NCBI GenBank assembly: GCA_902772565.1
Contig: CACYBJ010000290.1
Coordinates: 1-12,414, forward strand
Direction of reading: 5' to 3'
DNA from: an uncultured Lachnospiraceae bacterium
GTDB taxonomy: Bacteria; Bacillota; Clostridia; Lachnospirales; Lachnospiraceae
Length of the DNA stretch: 12,414 nt
Positions 1 through 6,759 of this stretch are shown one piece after another (within the stretch, counting starts at the first letter, position 1; each line of letters begins with the position of its first letter). The position numbers and the translations under genes are program-made. A model generated the notes under the pieces. It was not told where the DNA came from. It worked only from the letters and a program-made list of their open reading frames with translations, and ran no database searches.

Positions 1-1275
1 TACACGGCCCGCACGGGTTTTCGAGGCAGATGCAATCATTACCCCGTAGCCCTTCTTTTTGTAGGAAAGAACTTCCTTTACAAGCTCCTGGAAATTGGAA
101 TTGAAAGGAGCTACGGAGGAAGCTGCTATGTTAATGCTCTCCGCTGCCTTAATGGCGCTTTTTGAGGCAAATACTCCGGAAGTTACCGTTCTCTTTTTGG
201 AGAGAGCGGCCAGAACCTTTTTGCCCGATATTACGGCAGATGCCTGGCTGGGAAGTATATAGCCCTTCTCAAGCCTTCCCTTCATGGACTCTTCGTACTC
301 GGTCCAAACCGCATCCGCAGCCGATTCCACGTGCTGTGGGTCTATTACGAAGAATACGGCATCATCTCCGAAATAATCAAAGAAACCTACTGTCTTTTTG
401 CAGAAGGTGTTTACGTAACTGTCCAGGTTTACCGAATAGTACATGTATTCGATATTCTCTTCCAGTTCCTTTATCTGCCGAATGATCCTTGCCGCTTCCT
501 CGGTCTTGAATTCTTTTCGGAAGGCTTCGGAACACTTCTTCGCTTCATCGGAAAGTTTTCTTAGACCTGCGGCAATTTCGCTGTCCGTATATATGTTTTC
601 CGTCACCGGAAAAATCTGAACTTCTTCTATGTTTTCCACGGAGCGCTGGGAGGATGCGTCAAACACGCGGATGGTATCCACGTCATCGCCCCAAAGTTCG
701 ATACGGACGGGAGAATCTTCGCACACCGGGAAGATATCGATTATACCGCCCTGTATGGAAAACTCGCCTTCGTTTTCTACTCTGGCCTGTCTTTCGTATC
801 CTAAAAGCAAAAGCCTGTTTTCCAGATCCTTAAGATCCACTGTGGACTCAAGGTTTATTGTAATGGCTGCGTCCTTATAAACCTGCAGTTCCTGACGTCT
901 GTCCATACCTGCATCCACGGAACATACTATGGTTCCGCCGGTGCCTGTGATCAGATTCTTAAGAACCTTCATGCGCTCTTTTACCATCTGGCGGCCTTTG
1001 ATATCTGCCTGATAGAAAATGAAATCCCTGGAAGGATAAAAAAGCACATTGTCATCGAAGGCCTGCCACTCGCCGGCTATCTTTTCGGCGGCCAGATCGT
1101 CCGGTGTGATAACCACACGGTACTTATAGTTCTCGCCAAGTGCCTGCAGAAAGTGAGCACGCTGTCCTTCGATCATACCCGTAAGGGCCAGAGGGGTCCT
1201 GCCGGAATCAAGGAATTCTTTTGCTTCTGTAAAAGAACCGTACTTTGTAAGCGGTTCGAAAAAAGTCTTTATCAT
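1..1275 (-). CDS. mfd: Transcription-repair coupling factor Mfd, N-terminal 425 residues (cut by left edge)
   Basis: Mfd is an ATP-dependent translocase that removes stalled RNA polymerase from DNA lesions and recruits UvrA for nucleotide excision repair. The reading frame is open from an ATG at 1275 to the window edge, giving 425 codons. What is visible is the N-terminal UvrB-like module. Residues about 170-183 contain GEFSIQGGIIDIFP, the signature shared by Mfd and UvrB. Residues about 191-211 contain RIELWGDDVDTIRVFDASSQ, also typical of Mfd. The RNA-polymerase-binding domain, the helicase motifs and the C-terminal regulatory domain must lie beyond the left edge. The gene starts 12 bases after the pth stop with a modest AGGA-type ribosome site, so it is probably co-transcribed with pth, a common order in Firmicutes. 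Identity is secure; the length of the whole gene cannot be judged here. Confidence 0.95.
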   Translation of the reverse strand, partial: MIKTFFEPLTKYGSFTEAKEFLDSGRTPLALTGMIEGQRAHFLQALGENYKYRVVITPDDLAAEKIAGEWQAFDDNVLFYPSRDFIFYQADIKGRQMVKERMKVLKNLITGTGGTIVCSVDAGMDRRQELQVYKDAAITINLESTVDLKDLENRLLLLGYERQARVENEGEFSIQGGIIDIFPVCEDSPVRIELWGDDVDTIRVFDASSQRSVENIEEVQIFPVTENIYTDSEIAAGLRKLSDEAKKCSEAFRKEFKTEEAARIIRQIKELEENIEYMYYSVNLDSYVNTFCKKTVGFFDYFGDDAVFFVIDPQHVESAADAVWTEYEESMKGRLEKGYILPSQASAVISGKKVLAALSKKRTVTSGVFASKSAIKAAESINIAASSVAPFNSNFQELVKEVLSYKKKGYGVMIASASKTRAGRV

Positions 1276-1287
1276 CAACTGATCCTG

Positions 1288-1851
1288 TTAGATACCGTTA
1301 AACAGATTCATAGCGGTATCGATATTCTCTCTGATAATTACCTCAACTGCCCTGGCGCCGTTTTCAAGACCGGACCTGGCATCATCCTCCAAAGCCTTCG
1401 GGAAACGGGAAAGAACCCAGTTCGCAAGATCCGCGCCTTCGGGCTTGGCTCCCACTCCTATGCGGACTCTGGGAAACTTCTCGGTTCCCAGATGAGCGAT
1501 AAGGCTTTTCATGCCGTTATGTCCGCCTGCAGAGCCTGAAGCCCTGACTCTTATGTGCCCCGGCTCGAGGGCTATTTCATCAAATACAACAATTATATCT
1601 TCCGGCGAAATACCGTAGTACTTGCTGAGAGGTCCGACGCATTCTCCGGAGGAATTCATAAAGGTTTCAGGCTTAAGGAGTATCACCTTTTCGCCGGCAA
1701 ATACACCCTTTCCCGTAAGGCCCCTGAACTCCCGGCTCTTCATGGGAATGTCCCATCGGTCAGAAAGTTCCTCAATAACGCCGTAACCTATGTTATGTCT
1801 TGTACCTTTGTACTTTGTGCCCGGATTTCCCAGGCCTACTATCAGTTTCAT
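1288..1851 (-). CDS. pth: Peptidyl-tRNA hydrolase (Pth family)
   Basis: Pth cleaves the ester bond of peptidyl-tRNAs that drop off ribosomes, recycling tRNA in the cytoplasm. The 187-residue protein is full length for the family. It opens with KLIVGLGNPGTKYKGTRHNIGY, holding the substrate-binding Asn9 and the catalytic His19. Asn66 lies in PETFMN, the catalytic aspartate is Asp91 in FDEIALEPG, and Asn112 lies in GGHNGMKS. These match Asn10, His20, Asn68, Asp93 and Asn114 of the E. coli enzyme. The ATG at 1851 is the only sensible start because the conserved motif begins at residue 2. The upstream bases are purine-rich (GAAGAG) rather than a perfect Shine-Dalgarno. Only 12 bases separate it from mfd, suggesting an operon. 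I see no clear promoter in the repeat-containing spacer upstream, so read-through from metH is possible. Confidence 0.97.
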   Translation of the reverse strand: MKLIVGLGNPGTKYKGTRHNIGYGVIEELSDRWDIPMKSREFRGLTGKGVFAGEKVILLKPETFMNSSGECVGPLSKYYGISPEDIIVVFDEIALEPGHIRVRASGSAGGHNGMKSLIAHLGTEKFPRVRIGVGAKPEGADLANWVLSRFPKALEDDARSGLENGARAVEVIIRENIDTAMNLFNGI

Positions 1852-2023
1852 CTTTTTATTACTCTTCTTTTACGCTTTCAAACCATTCGCGTTGCATACA
1901 AACCTGCTTCGCATGTTTTCACGCATTCCGCTTCACATGTTTTCACACATTCCGCTTCACATGTTTTCACACATTCCGCTTCACATGCCTGTTGCTCACT
2001 TCATGGTCTGATTCATATGTTTT
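1852..2023. other. Repeat-bearing spacer between metH and pth
   Basis: This 172-base spacer holds a short tandem repeat (listed separately), flanked by degenerate traces of the same unit on both sides. I see no strong hairpin with a T-run that would terminate metH transcription, and no convincing promoter for pth. A TTGAAA / TAAAAA pair with a 17-base spacer exists, but it lies right at the pth start and would give no leader. The spacer is therefore best read as non-coding and possibly transcribed through. Confidence 0.55.
1910..1987. repeat. 24-base tandem repeat, three copies plus six bases
   Basis: Three adjacent 24-base units lie at 1910-1933, 1934-1957 and 1958-1981, and a fourth begins at 1982 but diverges after CACATG. 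Units two and three are identical. Unit one differs at two positions (G for A at the third base and again at the thirteenth). The unit begins CACATGTTTTCACACATTCC and ends GCTT. Because 24 is divisible by three, open frames run through it on both strands, but none has a credible start with a ribosome site. The function is unknown; it could be a minisatellite or a member of a dispersed repeat family. Confidence 0.9.
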
Positions 2024-4519
2024 CTACTTATTTACTCCGTAAACTTCCTCTGCGATTCTGCAGCTTTGAAGCGCATCCTTCGCATAGTAGTCGGCTCCGA
2101 TTTCCACTGCATACTCAGGAGTCATTACGGCTCCTCCCACCACAGTCTTGCAGGTAAGACCTGCTTCCTTAAGCTGCTGTATGGTTTCTTTCATGCTGCC
2201 GAGTGTTGTAGTCATGAGGGCAGAAAGGCCTACCAGCTTCACGTCTTCGGCAGATGCCGCCTTCACCACCGCCTCGGGAGGAACGTCCTTGCCCAGATCT
2301 ATTACCTCGAAACCGTAGTTTTCAAGAAGTATTCTTACTATGTTTTTGCCTATGTCATGAATATCGCCCTTAACGGTGGCAAGCACCACCTTGCCGTTGC
2401 TGACCTGCTGTTTGTTTTCCTTAAGGAGCGTAGTCTTTATCACGTCGCTGGCCGCCTGCATAACGGATGCGGACTGAATGAGCTGCGGAAGGAAAAGGGC
2501 ACCCTTTTCAAACTGCTTGCCCACATAATCAAGAGCCGGTATGAGCACCTCGTTTACCAAAAGCACGGGCTCACCCATATCTATACATTTGGCGGTCAGA
2601 GACTTGCCTTCATCCCTAAGGCCTCTTACAAGGGCTTTGTAAAGAAGTTCTCCGTCTTCTCCGAAGAGTCTCTTTCCTTCCTCGGTAGGACCGCCCGTTA
2701 CGGCATCTGCCGAAGAAGAACTCTTTTTCAGTGCATCGCCCGCACTCCCTTTCTCCGCCTCCGCAAGACGCTGGGAAACGGACATATATCCGGCATATGC
2801 GCTGATGTACTCTTCCGAATTCTTATCGTGGTTGGCAAGAAGTCTGTAGGCTCTTACCGCACCGATGTTAGGTTCGATGTTCGGATTGATAATTGGCATG
2901 GACAGACCGTAGCAAAGAGCCATCGTAAGGAAGGTTGCGGTAACCTGCTCTCTGAAAGGCAGACCGAAGGAGATGTTGGAAACACCCAGTATGGTCTTAA
3001 GGCCCATCTCCCGGCGGACTCTCTGCATTGCCTCAAGAGTGGCCATTACGGCTTCCTGCTCTGTGGAGGCGGTCATGGTAAGACAGTCGATGAAGATTTC
3101 GTTGGTTTTAAAACCTTCCTGTCTTGCCCTGTTGTATATTCTGCTCGCAATGCCCACACGGGCAGATGCGGTTTTCTGAATACCTGTATGGTCAAGAGTG
3201 AGTCCCAATACGTTGGCACCGTACTTTCTTGCTATGGGAAGTATGGCCTCAAGGGACTCCTCATCGCCGTTAACGGAATTGACTGTAGGCTTACCGTTAT
3301 AAACTCTCAGTCCTGCCTCGATTACTTCGGGGTTGGTGGAGTCGATCTGAAGAGGAACATCGGTTACGCTCTGTATGGCTTTTACCACCCTGATCATGGC
3401 CTCTTTTTCGTCTATTCCCGGAACGCCCACGTTTACATCAAGGATGTCTGCGCCGGCATCTACCTGGGAAAGGGCCTGTTCCAGCACATAGTTGATGTCG
3501 CCTCTCTTTACGGCTTCCTGGAAACGCTTCTTACCTGTAGGATTTATTCTTTCTCCGATTACTCGTGGCTGGTCGATAAAGACAGTCTTGCTGCCGGAAG
3601 ACAGACAGGATTCGCGCTCATGTCTTTCCACCATGTATTCGGAGGCTTTCTGTAATTTATGTTCCTGCTTGAAGTCTTCTACGGCGATTTTCACCTGAGA
3701 AATGTAATCCGGAGTACTGCCGCAGCATCCGCCCACAATCTTAACACCGTAAGGAAGGGACTCCTTGATAACTTCGGCAAATTCTTCCGGAAGCACGTCG
3801 TACTCATTGGTAATAGGATCCGGAAGGCCCGCATTCGGCTTAAACACCAGCGGAATTGTGGAAACGGCGGATATCTGCTTAACTATAGGCATGAGCTGTG
3901 CAGGTCCCAAAGAACAGTTAAGTCCGATGGCTGCTGCACCCAGGCTTTCCATGGTTACGGCGAAAGACGCAGGGTCTGTACCAGTAAAGGTACGTCCTCT
4001 TTCTTCAAAGGACATGGTGACGATAAATGGCAGATCTGAGTTTTCCTTAACAGCCAGAACCGCAGCCTTGGCTTCATAAAGATCTGTCATGGTTTCAATG
4101 GCAAAAAGGTCTACGCCTGCTGCCACGCCTGCTTTTACCTGCTGGGCAAATATGTCCACAGCCTCTTCAAAATCCAGATCTCCTATGGGCTCAAGCATGG
4201 CTCCGATGGGGCCAAGGTCAAGGGCAACGTAGGACGCACCGCTTCTCTTTGCATTTCTTACAGCAGCGGTAACAAGTGTCTCCACGGTTTCTCCTGTGGC
4301 TGCCATTTTCTTTCTGTTGGCACCGAAGGTATTGGTATAAACCACGTCGGCTCCCGCAGCCACGTATCTGGCATGAATACTTGTTATAAGATCCGGGTTG
4401 GTAAGGTTAAGCATTTCGGGAATGCCTCCGAGTTCAAGACCTGCGGCCTGAAGCTGGGTTCCCATGCCTCCGTCAAGGATAATAAAATCCTTCTTAAGTT
4501 TTTCGGTAAATTTAAGCAT
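2024..4519 (-). CDS. metH: Cobalamin-dependent methionine synthase lacking the reactivation domain
   Basis: The enzyme transfers a methyl group from 5-methyltetrahydrofolate to homocysteine via cobalamin, making methionine. Three modules can be read in order. Residues about 1-290 form the homocysteine-binding domain, with DGGMGTQL near residue 16 and zinc ligands Cys202 (LNCSLGP), Cys265 and Cys266 (GGCCGSTP). Residues about 315-580 form the pterin-binding domain (GERINPTGKKRF, ILDVNVGVPG, QIDSTNPEV, VSNISFGLP). After a low-complexity linker (about 588-612), residues about 613-831 form the cobalamin cap and binding domains. These include LPQLIQSASVMQ and the cobalamin motif Asp719-x-His721-x-x-Gly724, with Ser766 in VGLSALMT. 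At 831 residues it lacks the roughly 330-residue AdoMet-binding activation domain of E. coli MetH (about 1,227 residues). That domain is supplied by the gene just upstream. The ATG at 4519 fits the family start; the ribosome site (AGAAGAG) is weak. Confidence 0.95.
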   Translation of the reverse strand: MLKFTEKLKKDFIILDGGMGTQLQAAGLELGGIPEMLNLTNPDLITSIHARYVAAGADVVYTNTFGANRKKMAATGETVETLVTAAVRNAKRSGASYVALDLGPIGAMLEPIGDLDFEEAVDIFAQQVKAGVAAGVDLFAIETMTDLYEAKAAVLAVKENSDLPFIVTMSFEERGRTFTGTDPASFAVTMESLGAAAIGLNCSLGPAQLMPIVKQISAVSTIPLVFKPNAGLPDPITNEYDVLPEEFAEVIKESLPYGVKIVGGCCGSTPDYISQVKIAVEDFKQEHKLQKASEYMVERHERESCLSSGSKTVFIDQPRVIGERINPTGKKRFQEAVKRGDINYVLEQALSQVDAGADILDVNVGVPGIDEKEAMIRVVKAIQSVTDVPLQIDSTNPEVIEAGLRVYNGKPTVNSVNGDEESLEAILPIARKYGANVLGLTLDHTGIQKTASARVGIASRIYNRARQEGFKTNEIFIDCLTMTASTEQEAVMATLEAMQRVRREMGLKTILGVSNISFGLPFREQVTATFLTMALCYGLSMPIINPNIEPNIGAVRAYRLLANHDKNSEEYISAYAGYMSVSQRLAEAEKGSAGDALKKSSSSADAVTGGPTEEGKRLFGEDGELLYKALVRGLRDEGKSLTAKCIDMGEPVLLVNEVLIPALDYVGKQFEKGALFLPQLIQSASVMQAASDVIKTTLLKENKQQVSNGKVVLATVKGDIHDIGKNIVRILLENYGFEVIDLGKDVPPEAVVKAASAEDVKLVGLSALMTTTLGSMKETIQQLKEAGLTCKTVVGGAVMTPEYAVEIGADYYAKDALQSCRIAEEVYGVNK

Positions 4520-4626
4520 ACTTTTCTTCTCTTCTGATACTTTTTATTATCGGTTGATTACTACACTTATGCCTTTATTTATTTCTAATTACGATTCTTA
4601 ATCACTTTTTGTGACATTGTTTTTAT
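4520..4626 (-). other. AT-rich spacer between the reactivation gene and metH
   Basis: This 107-base AT-rich spacer has a small self-complementary TCAC-AAAAA-GTGA element that is too weak to be called a terminator. A GATAAT resembling a -10 lies near the metH end, but without a matching -35. Co-transcription with the upstream gene is the simplest reading. Confidence 0.4.
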
Positions 4627-5361
4627 TTATTGGTTATTCAGCGGACTGATCTTGCATCCGCTTCTGAGATCGCATTTTTCACAATACTCAGGCTCTCCGC
4701 ATCGCTTACGTTTACGCTGCACACTGCAAGCCTCCGGACCTGCTTTGCTCTTTTCGTCCTCCGTATCCGGCGTACTCTTTTTCGGAACCAGTCCGAATAT
4801 GGCACTTACGGATTTAATGGGAGTCATGAGCCCGCCTTCGGTGATCTTTATTCCCGTGAGTTTCTGGCCGTTTATCACGCTTAGAAACTCTTCGTTTATT
4901 CCAAGAGGCAGATCTCCGTAACCGGGAGAAAACCTGAAGGTGTGTTCCATTTCGGGGAGACGCTTTTTTATTTCCTCTTCAATGTCGTCACAGAGGGCAT
5001 CTGCCACGCATCCGGCTACCGCATCGTAAACCACCGCAAGGGCCGGCTCTTTAACCGCCAGCATCCTCGTTCTGGTATCCACCTCGCCGCCAATGGTTGA
5101 ACACATGACTATGCACTTTGTGCTGTCCTTAAGAAGGGATTTCATGTCATTTCCGGGAAGCACAAGGCCGGCGCCCATGAGTTTCACACCCTCTTCTGTT
5201 ATTTCAAAATCAAAGAGCTTGTAGGTGTAGCTTACGGCAGCATCTGCCTTGATCAACTCTTCGGCACGCTCAATAAGTCTTACGGTAACCTCATCCGGAT
5301 TTCCGTCTTTGATCCCCAGAAACCGGGCAACCATGTTTTTGTCAACTTTTCGTATTTCCAT
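4627..5361 (-). CDS. Stand-alone methionine synthase reactivation-domain protein
   Basis: This protein resembles the C-terminal AdoMet-binding activation domain of MetH. That domain reductively remethylates oxidised cob(II)alamin so the synthase can resume turnover. The key evidence is Arg143-x-x-x-Gly147-Tyr148 in FRFSPGYGDLPL, matching the AdoMet-binding RxxxGY motif of E. coli MetH, followed by SVSAIFGLVP at about 185-193. A charged linker leads to a C-terminal cysteine cluster, Cys221-x5-Cys227-x2-Cys230-x5-Cys236, which may bind a metal or cluster (inference). The partner synthase lies 107 bases downstream and lacks exactly this domain. Thermotoga is a known case of this split arrangement. 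The ATG at 5361 follows an in-frame TGA by one codon, so it is the earliest possible start, but no Shine-Dalgarno is visible. Met10 is an alternative start. Confidence 0.88.
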   Translation of the reverse strand: MEIRKVDKNMVARFLGIKDGNPDEVTVRLIERAEELIKADAAVSYTYKLFDFEITEEGVKLMGAGLVLPGNDMKSLLKDSTKCIVMCSTIGGEVDTRTRMLAVKEPALAVVYDAVAGCVADALCDDIEEEIKKRLPEMEHTFRFSPGYGDLPLGINEEFLSVINGQKLTGIKITEGGLMTPIKSVSAIFGLVPKKSTPDTEDEKSKAGPEACSVQRKRKRCGEPEYCEKCDLRSGCKISPLNNQ

Positions 5362-5484
5362 ATATCACGCTTAAGATTCGTTTGGAACCCATCGGTTTTC
5401 TTAAATATATTATCGGGGCTTTAACGTGAATTGAGGGCGCTTAAAAAAAGCATCGTAAACACTCAATCCGGACATAGCCATACA
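5362..5484 (-). other. Structured 5' leader of the methionine transcription unit
   Basis: The leader contains an imperfect stem-loop on the minus strand. ATTGAG pairs with CTCAAT, enclosing GCTT-TTTTT-AAGC. A smaller AACC-GATG-GGTT hairpin follows near 5390. I do not see the conserved core of a SAM or cobalamin riboswitch, and there is no Shine-Dalgarno before the ATG. Regulation by attenuation is possible but unproven. Confidence 0.3.
5410..5481 (-). CDS. Possible 23-codon leader ORF upstream of the methionine genes
   Basis: A short ORF opens with ATG at 5481 and ends with TAA at 5410-5412. It would encode a basic peptide beginning MAMSGLSVYDAFFKRPQ. Its ATG is about three bases from the start of transcription predicted from the extended -10 at 5491-5499, so if translated it would be essentially leaderless. 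It lacks a Shine-Dalgarno. It could be a regulatory leader peptide or a chance ORF; the sequence alone cannot decide. Confidence 0.2.
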   Translation of the reverse strand: MAMSGLSVYDAFFKRPQFTLKPR

Positions 5485-5490
5485 GAGTAT

Positions 5491-5499
5491 ATTATACCA
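5491..5499 (-). promoter_or_regulatory. Extended -10 promoter for the reactivation gene and metH
   Basis: On the minus strand this reads TGGTATAAT: a perfect TATAAT at 5496-5491 preceded by the TGn extension. No good -35 is found at 16-18 bases (best TATATT), as is common for extended -10 promoters. Predicted transcription would start near 5484, leaving a leader of about 120 bases before the ATG at 5361. The element lies just downstream of the glgD terminator, as expected for a new transcription unit. Confidence 0.65.
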
Positions 5500-5555
5500 T
5501 CAAGTCGCCGTGAAATATACTAAATTTTATTAAGATTCTTTAAAGATTGAGCGCA

Positions 5556-5590
5556 CAAAAAAATAAACCGGGCGCCCCAACGCCCGGTTT
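5556..5590 (-). terminator. Rho-independent terminator of glgCD
   Basis: A perfect 10-base stem (5565-5574 with 5581-5590, AAACCGGGCG against CGCCCGGTTT) encloses a six-base loop. On the minus strand it is followed by a T-rich tract (5567-5557). It lies about 48 bases after the glgD stop and ends the glycogen transcript. Confidence 0.92.
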
Positions 5591-5604
5591 TATCTTTACA
5601 CCCC

Positions 5605-5620
5605 GCCCACCAAAGTGGGC
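5605..5620. other. Small hairpin between the glgD stop and its terminator
   Basis: GCCCAC (5605-5610) and GTGGGC (5615-5620) form a perfect six-base stem with a four-base CAAA loop. It has no T-run of its own. It could stabilise the 3' end of the glgD message or be incidental. Confidence 0.4.
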
Positions 5621-5637
5621 TTATCTCCAAAAGAGGT

Positions 5638-6759
5638 TTAATTGTATCTGTCATCCTTACGTTCAACAACAATCTTGATGTTTTCGGGACTGGCAATGAG
5701 TGTCTGTCCTGCCTGGATCGATGAATGTGCTTCCACGATGCAGTTTTCAATTGTTGTATTATCCCCAATGTGAACGTCATTAAGGATGATGGAATTTTTG
5801 ATTTTAACATTGTCGCCGATGTAAACTTTCTTGAATACGATGGAGTTCTCAACACTTCCGTTAACAATGGTTCCGGAAGAGATAAGAGAATTCTTCACTT
5901 CGGCGTTCGGATTATACTTTGCAGGAGGAAGATCGTCCACCTTGGAGTATACATCCGGATTTTCCTTAAAGAAATGATTTCTCACTTCAGGCTTTAAGAA
6001 ATCCATGTTGGTCTTAAAGTATGATTCTACTGATGCGATGTTGGCCCAGTAGCTGGTCATCTCGTAGGCACGGATGTTCTTTGTGTCCATGTATCTGATG
6101 ATTACGCCACGTACGAAGTCATACTGATCCTCGGCTACCGCTGTTTCGCAGAGTTCCATGAGAAGACGTCTTCTGATAACATAAACACCTGTGGAAATCA
6201 GGTTTGTGTCGGCATTGATCGGCTTCTCTTTGAAGTCGATGATCTTTCCTGTTTCATCAACAGTTACAGCACCGAATCTGGAAAGGTCTTCCTCTGAATC
6301 GGCCTTCTTAACAACAACTGTTACGTCGGCATTGCTGTCGATGTGCTCCTGAAGAACCTTGCTGTAATCAAGCTTGTAAACACCGTCGCCGGATGCGATT
6401 ACAACGTATGGTTCGTGGCAGTCACGAAGGAAATCTATGTTCTGATAGATGGAATCCAGTGTTCCTCTGTACCAAAAGCTGTTGTCGGTAGTGATAGTCG
6501 GAGCGAAGGTATAAAGACCACCCTGCTTACGACCGAAATCCCACCACTTTGATGAGCTTAAGTGTTCATGGAGAGAACGGCTGTTATACTGTGTAAGAAC
6601 TGCAACCTTCTGAATGTGAGAGTTGGTCATGTTGCTAAGTGCAAAGTCGATGCTTCTGTAGCTTCCGGCTACGGGCATTGCAGCAACCGCTCTCTTGTTG
6701 GAGAGTTCTTTCATTCTTTTTGAATTGCCGCCGGCAAGAATAATACCTATTGCTTTCAT
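5638..6759 (-). CDS. glgD: GlgD, ADP-glucose pyrophosphorylase-like subunit
   Basis: GlgD is a paralogue of GlgC found beside it in many Firmicutes. It is thought to form a hetero-oligomer with GlgC that makes ADP-glucose from glucose-1-phosphate and ATP for glycogen synthesis. The 373-residue protein has an N-terminal nucleotidyltransferase fold (about 1-240, with IGIILAGG, SIDFALSNM, SGDGVYKLDY and DFKEKP) and a C-terminal left-handed beta-helix (about 285-360, repeated I-x-x-x-x-I hexapeptides such as VYIGDNVKIKNSIIL). Compared with GlgC, the glycine-rich loop GGQGSRL is replaced by GGNSKRM. The lysine of AKPAV is also lost (AVAAM, Val25), pointing to weak or no catalysis; Asp125 is kept. 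The ATG overlaps the glgC stop by one base (TAATG), and GCAGGTG seven bases upstream serves as ribosome site, so the pair is translationally coupled. Confidence 0.94.
   Translation of the reverse strand: MKAIGIILAGGNSKRMKELSNKRAVAAMPVAGSYRSIDFALSNMTNSHIQKVAVLTQYNSRSLHEHLSSSKWWDFGRKQGGLYTFAPTITTDNSFWYRGTLDSIYQNIDFLRDCHEPYVVIASGDGVYKLDYSKVLQEHIDSNADVTVVVKKADSEEDLSRFGAVTVDETGKIIDFKEKPINADTNLISTGVYVIRRRLLMELCETAVAEDQYDFVRGVIIRYMDTKNIRAYEMTSYWANIASVESYFKTNMDFLKPEVRNHFFKENPDVYSKVDDLPPAKYNPNAEVKNSLISSGTIVNGSVENSIVFKKVYIGDNVKIKNSIILNDVHIGDNTTIENCIVEAHSSIQAGQTLIASPENIKIVVERKDDRYN

Noticed and set aside
1880..1990. Cysteine-repeat peptide (AECVKTCE repeated) on the minus strand of the tandem repeat
   Set aside because: The frame has a stop just upstream and no ATG or ribosome site; the reading is a by-product of a repeat length divisible by three.
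1555..2157. Plus-strand 200-codon ORF across pth, the repeat array and the end of metH
   Set aside because: It is antisense to two well-supported genes, and its repetitive FTHSASHV stretch comes only from the 24-base tandem repeat. No ribosome site precedes it.
2066..3655. Plus-strand 529-codon ORF antisense to metH
   Set aside because: Long antisense ORFs are common opposite genes with biased codon use. The translation has no recognisable domain, while the minus strand encodes an unambiguous MetH.
5362..5484. SAM or cobalamin riboswitch ahead of the methionine genes
   Set aside because: Expected from the gene function, but the leader is only about 120 bases and I could not find the conserved core elements of either class.
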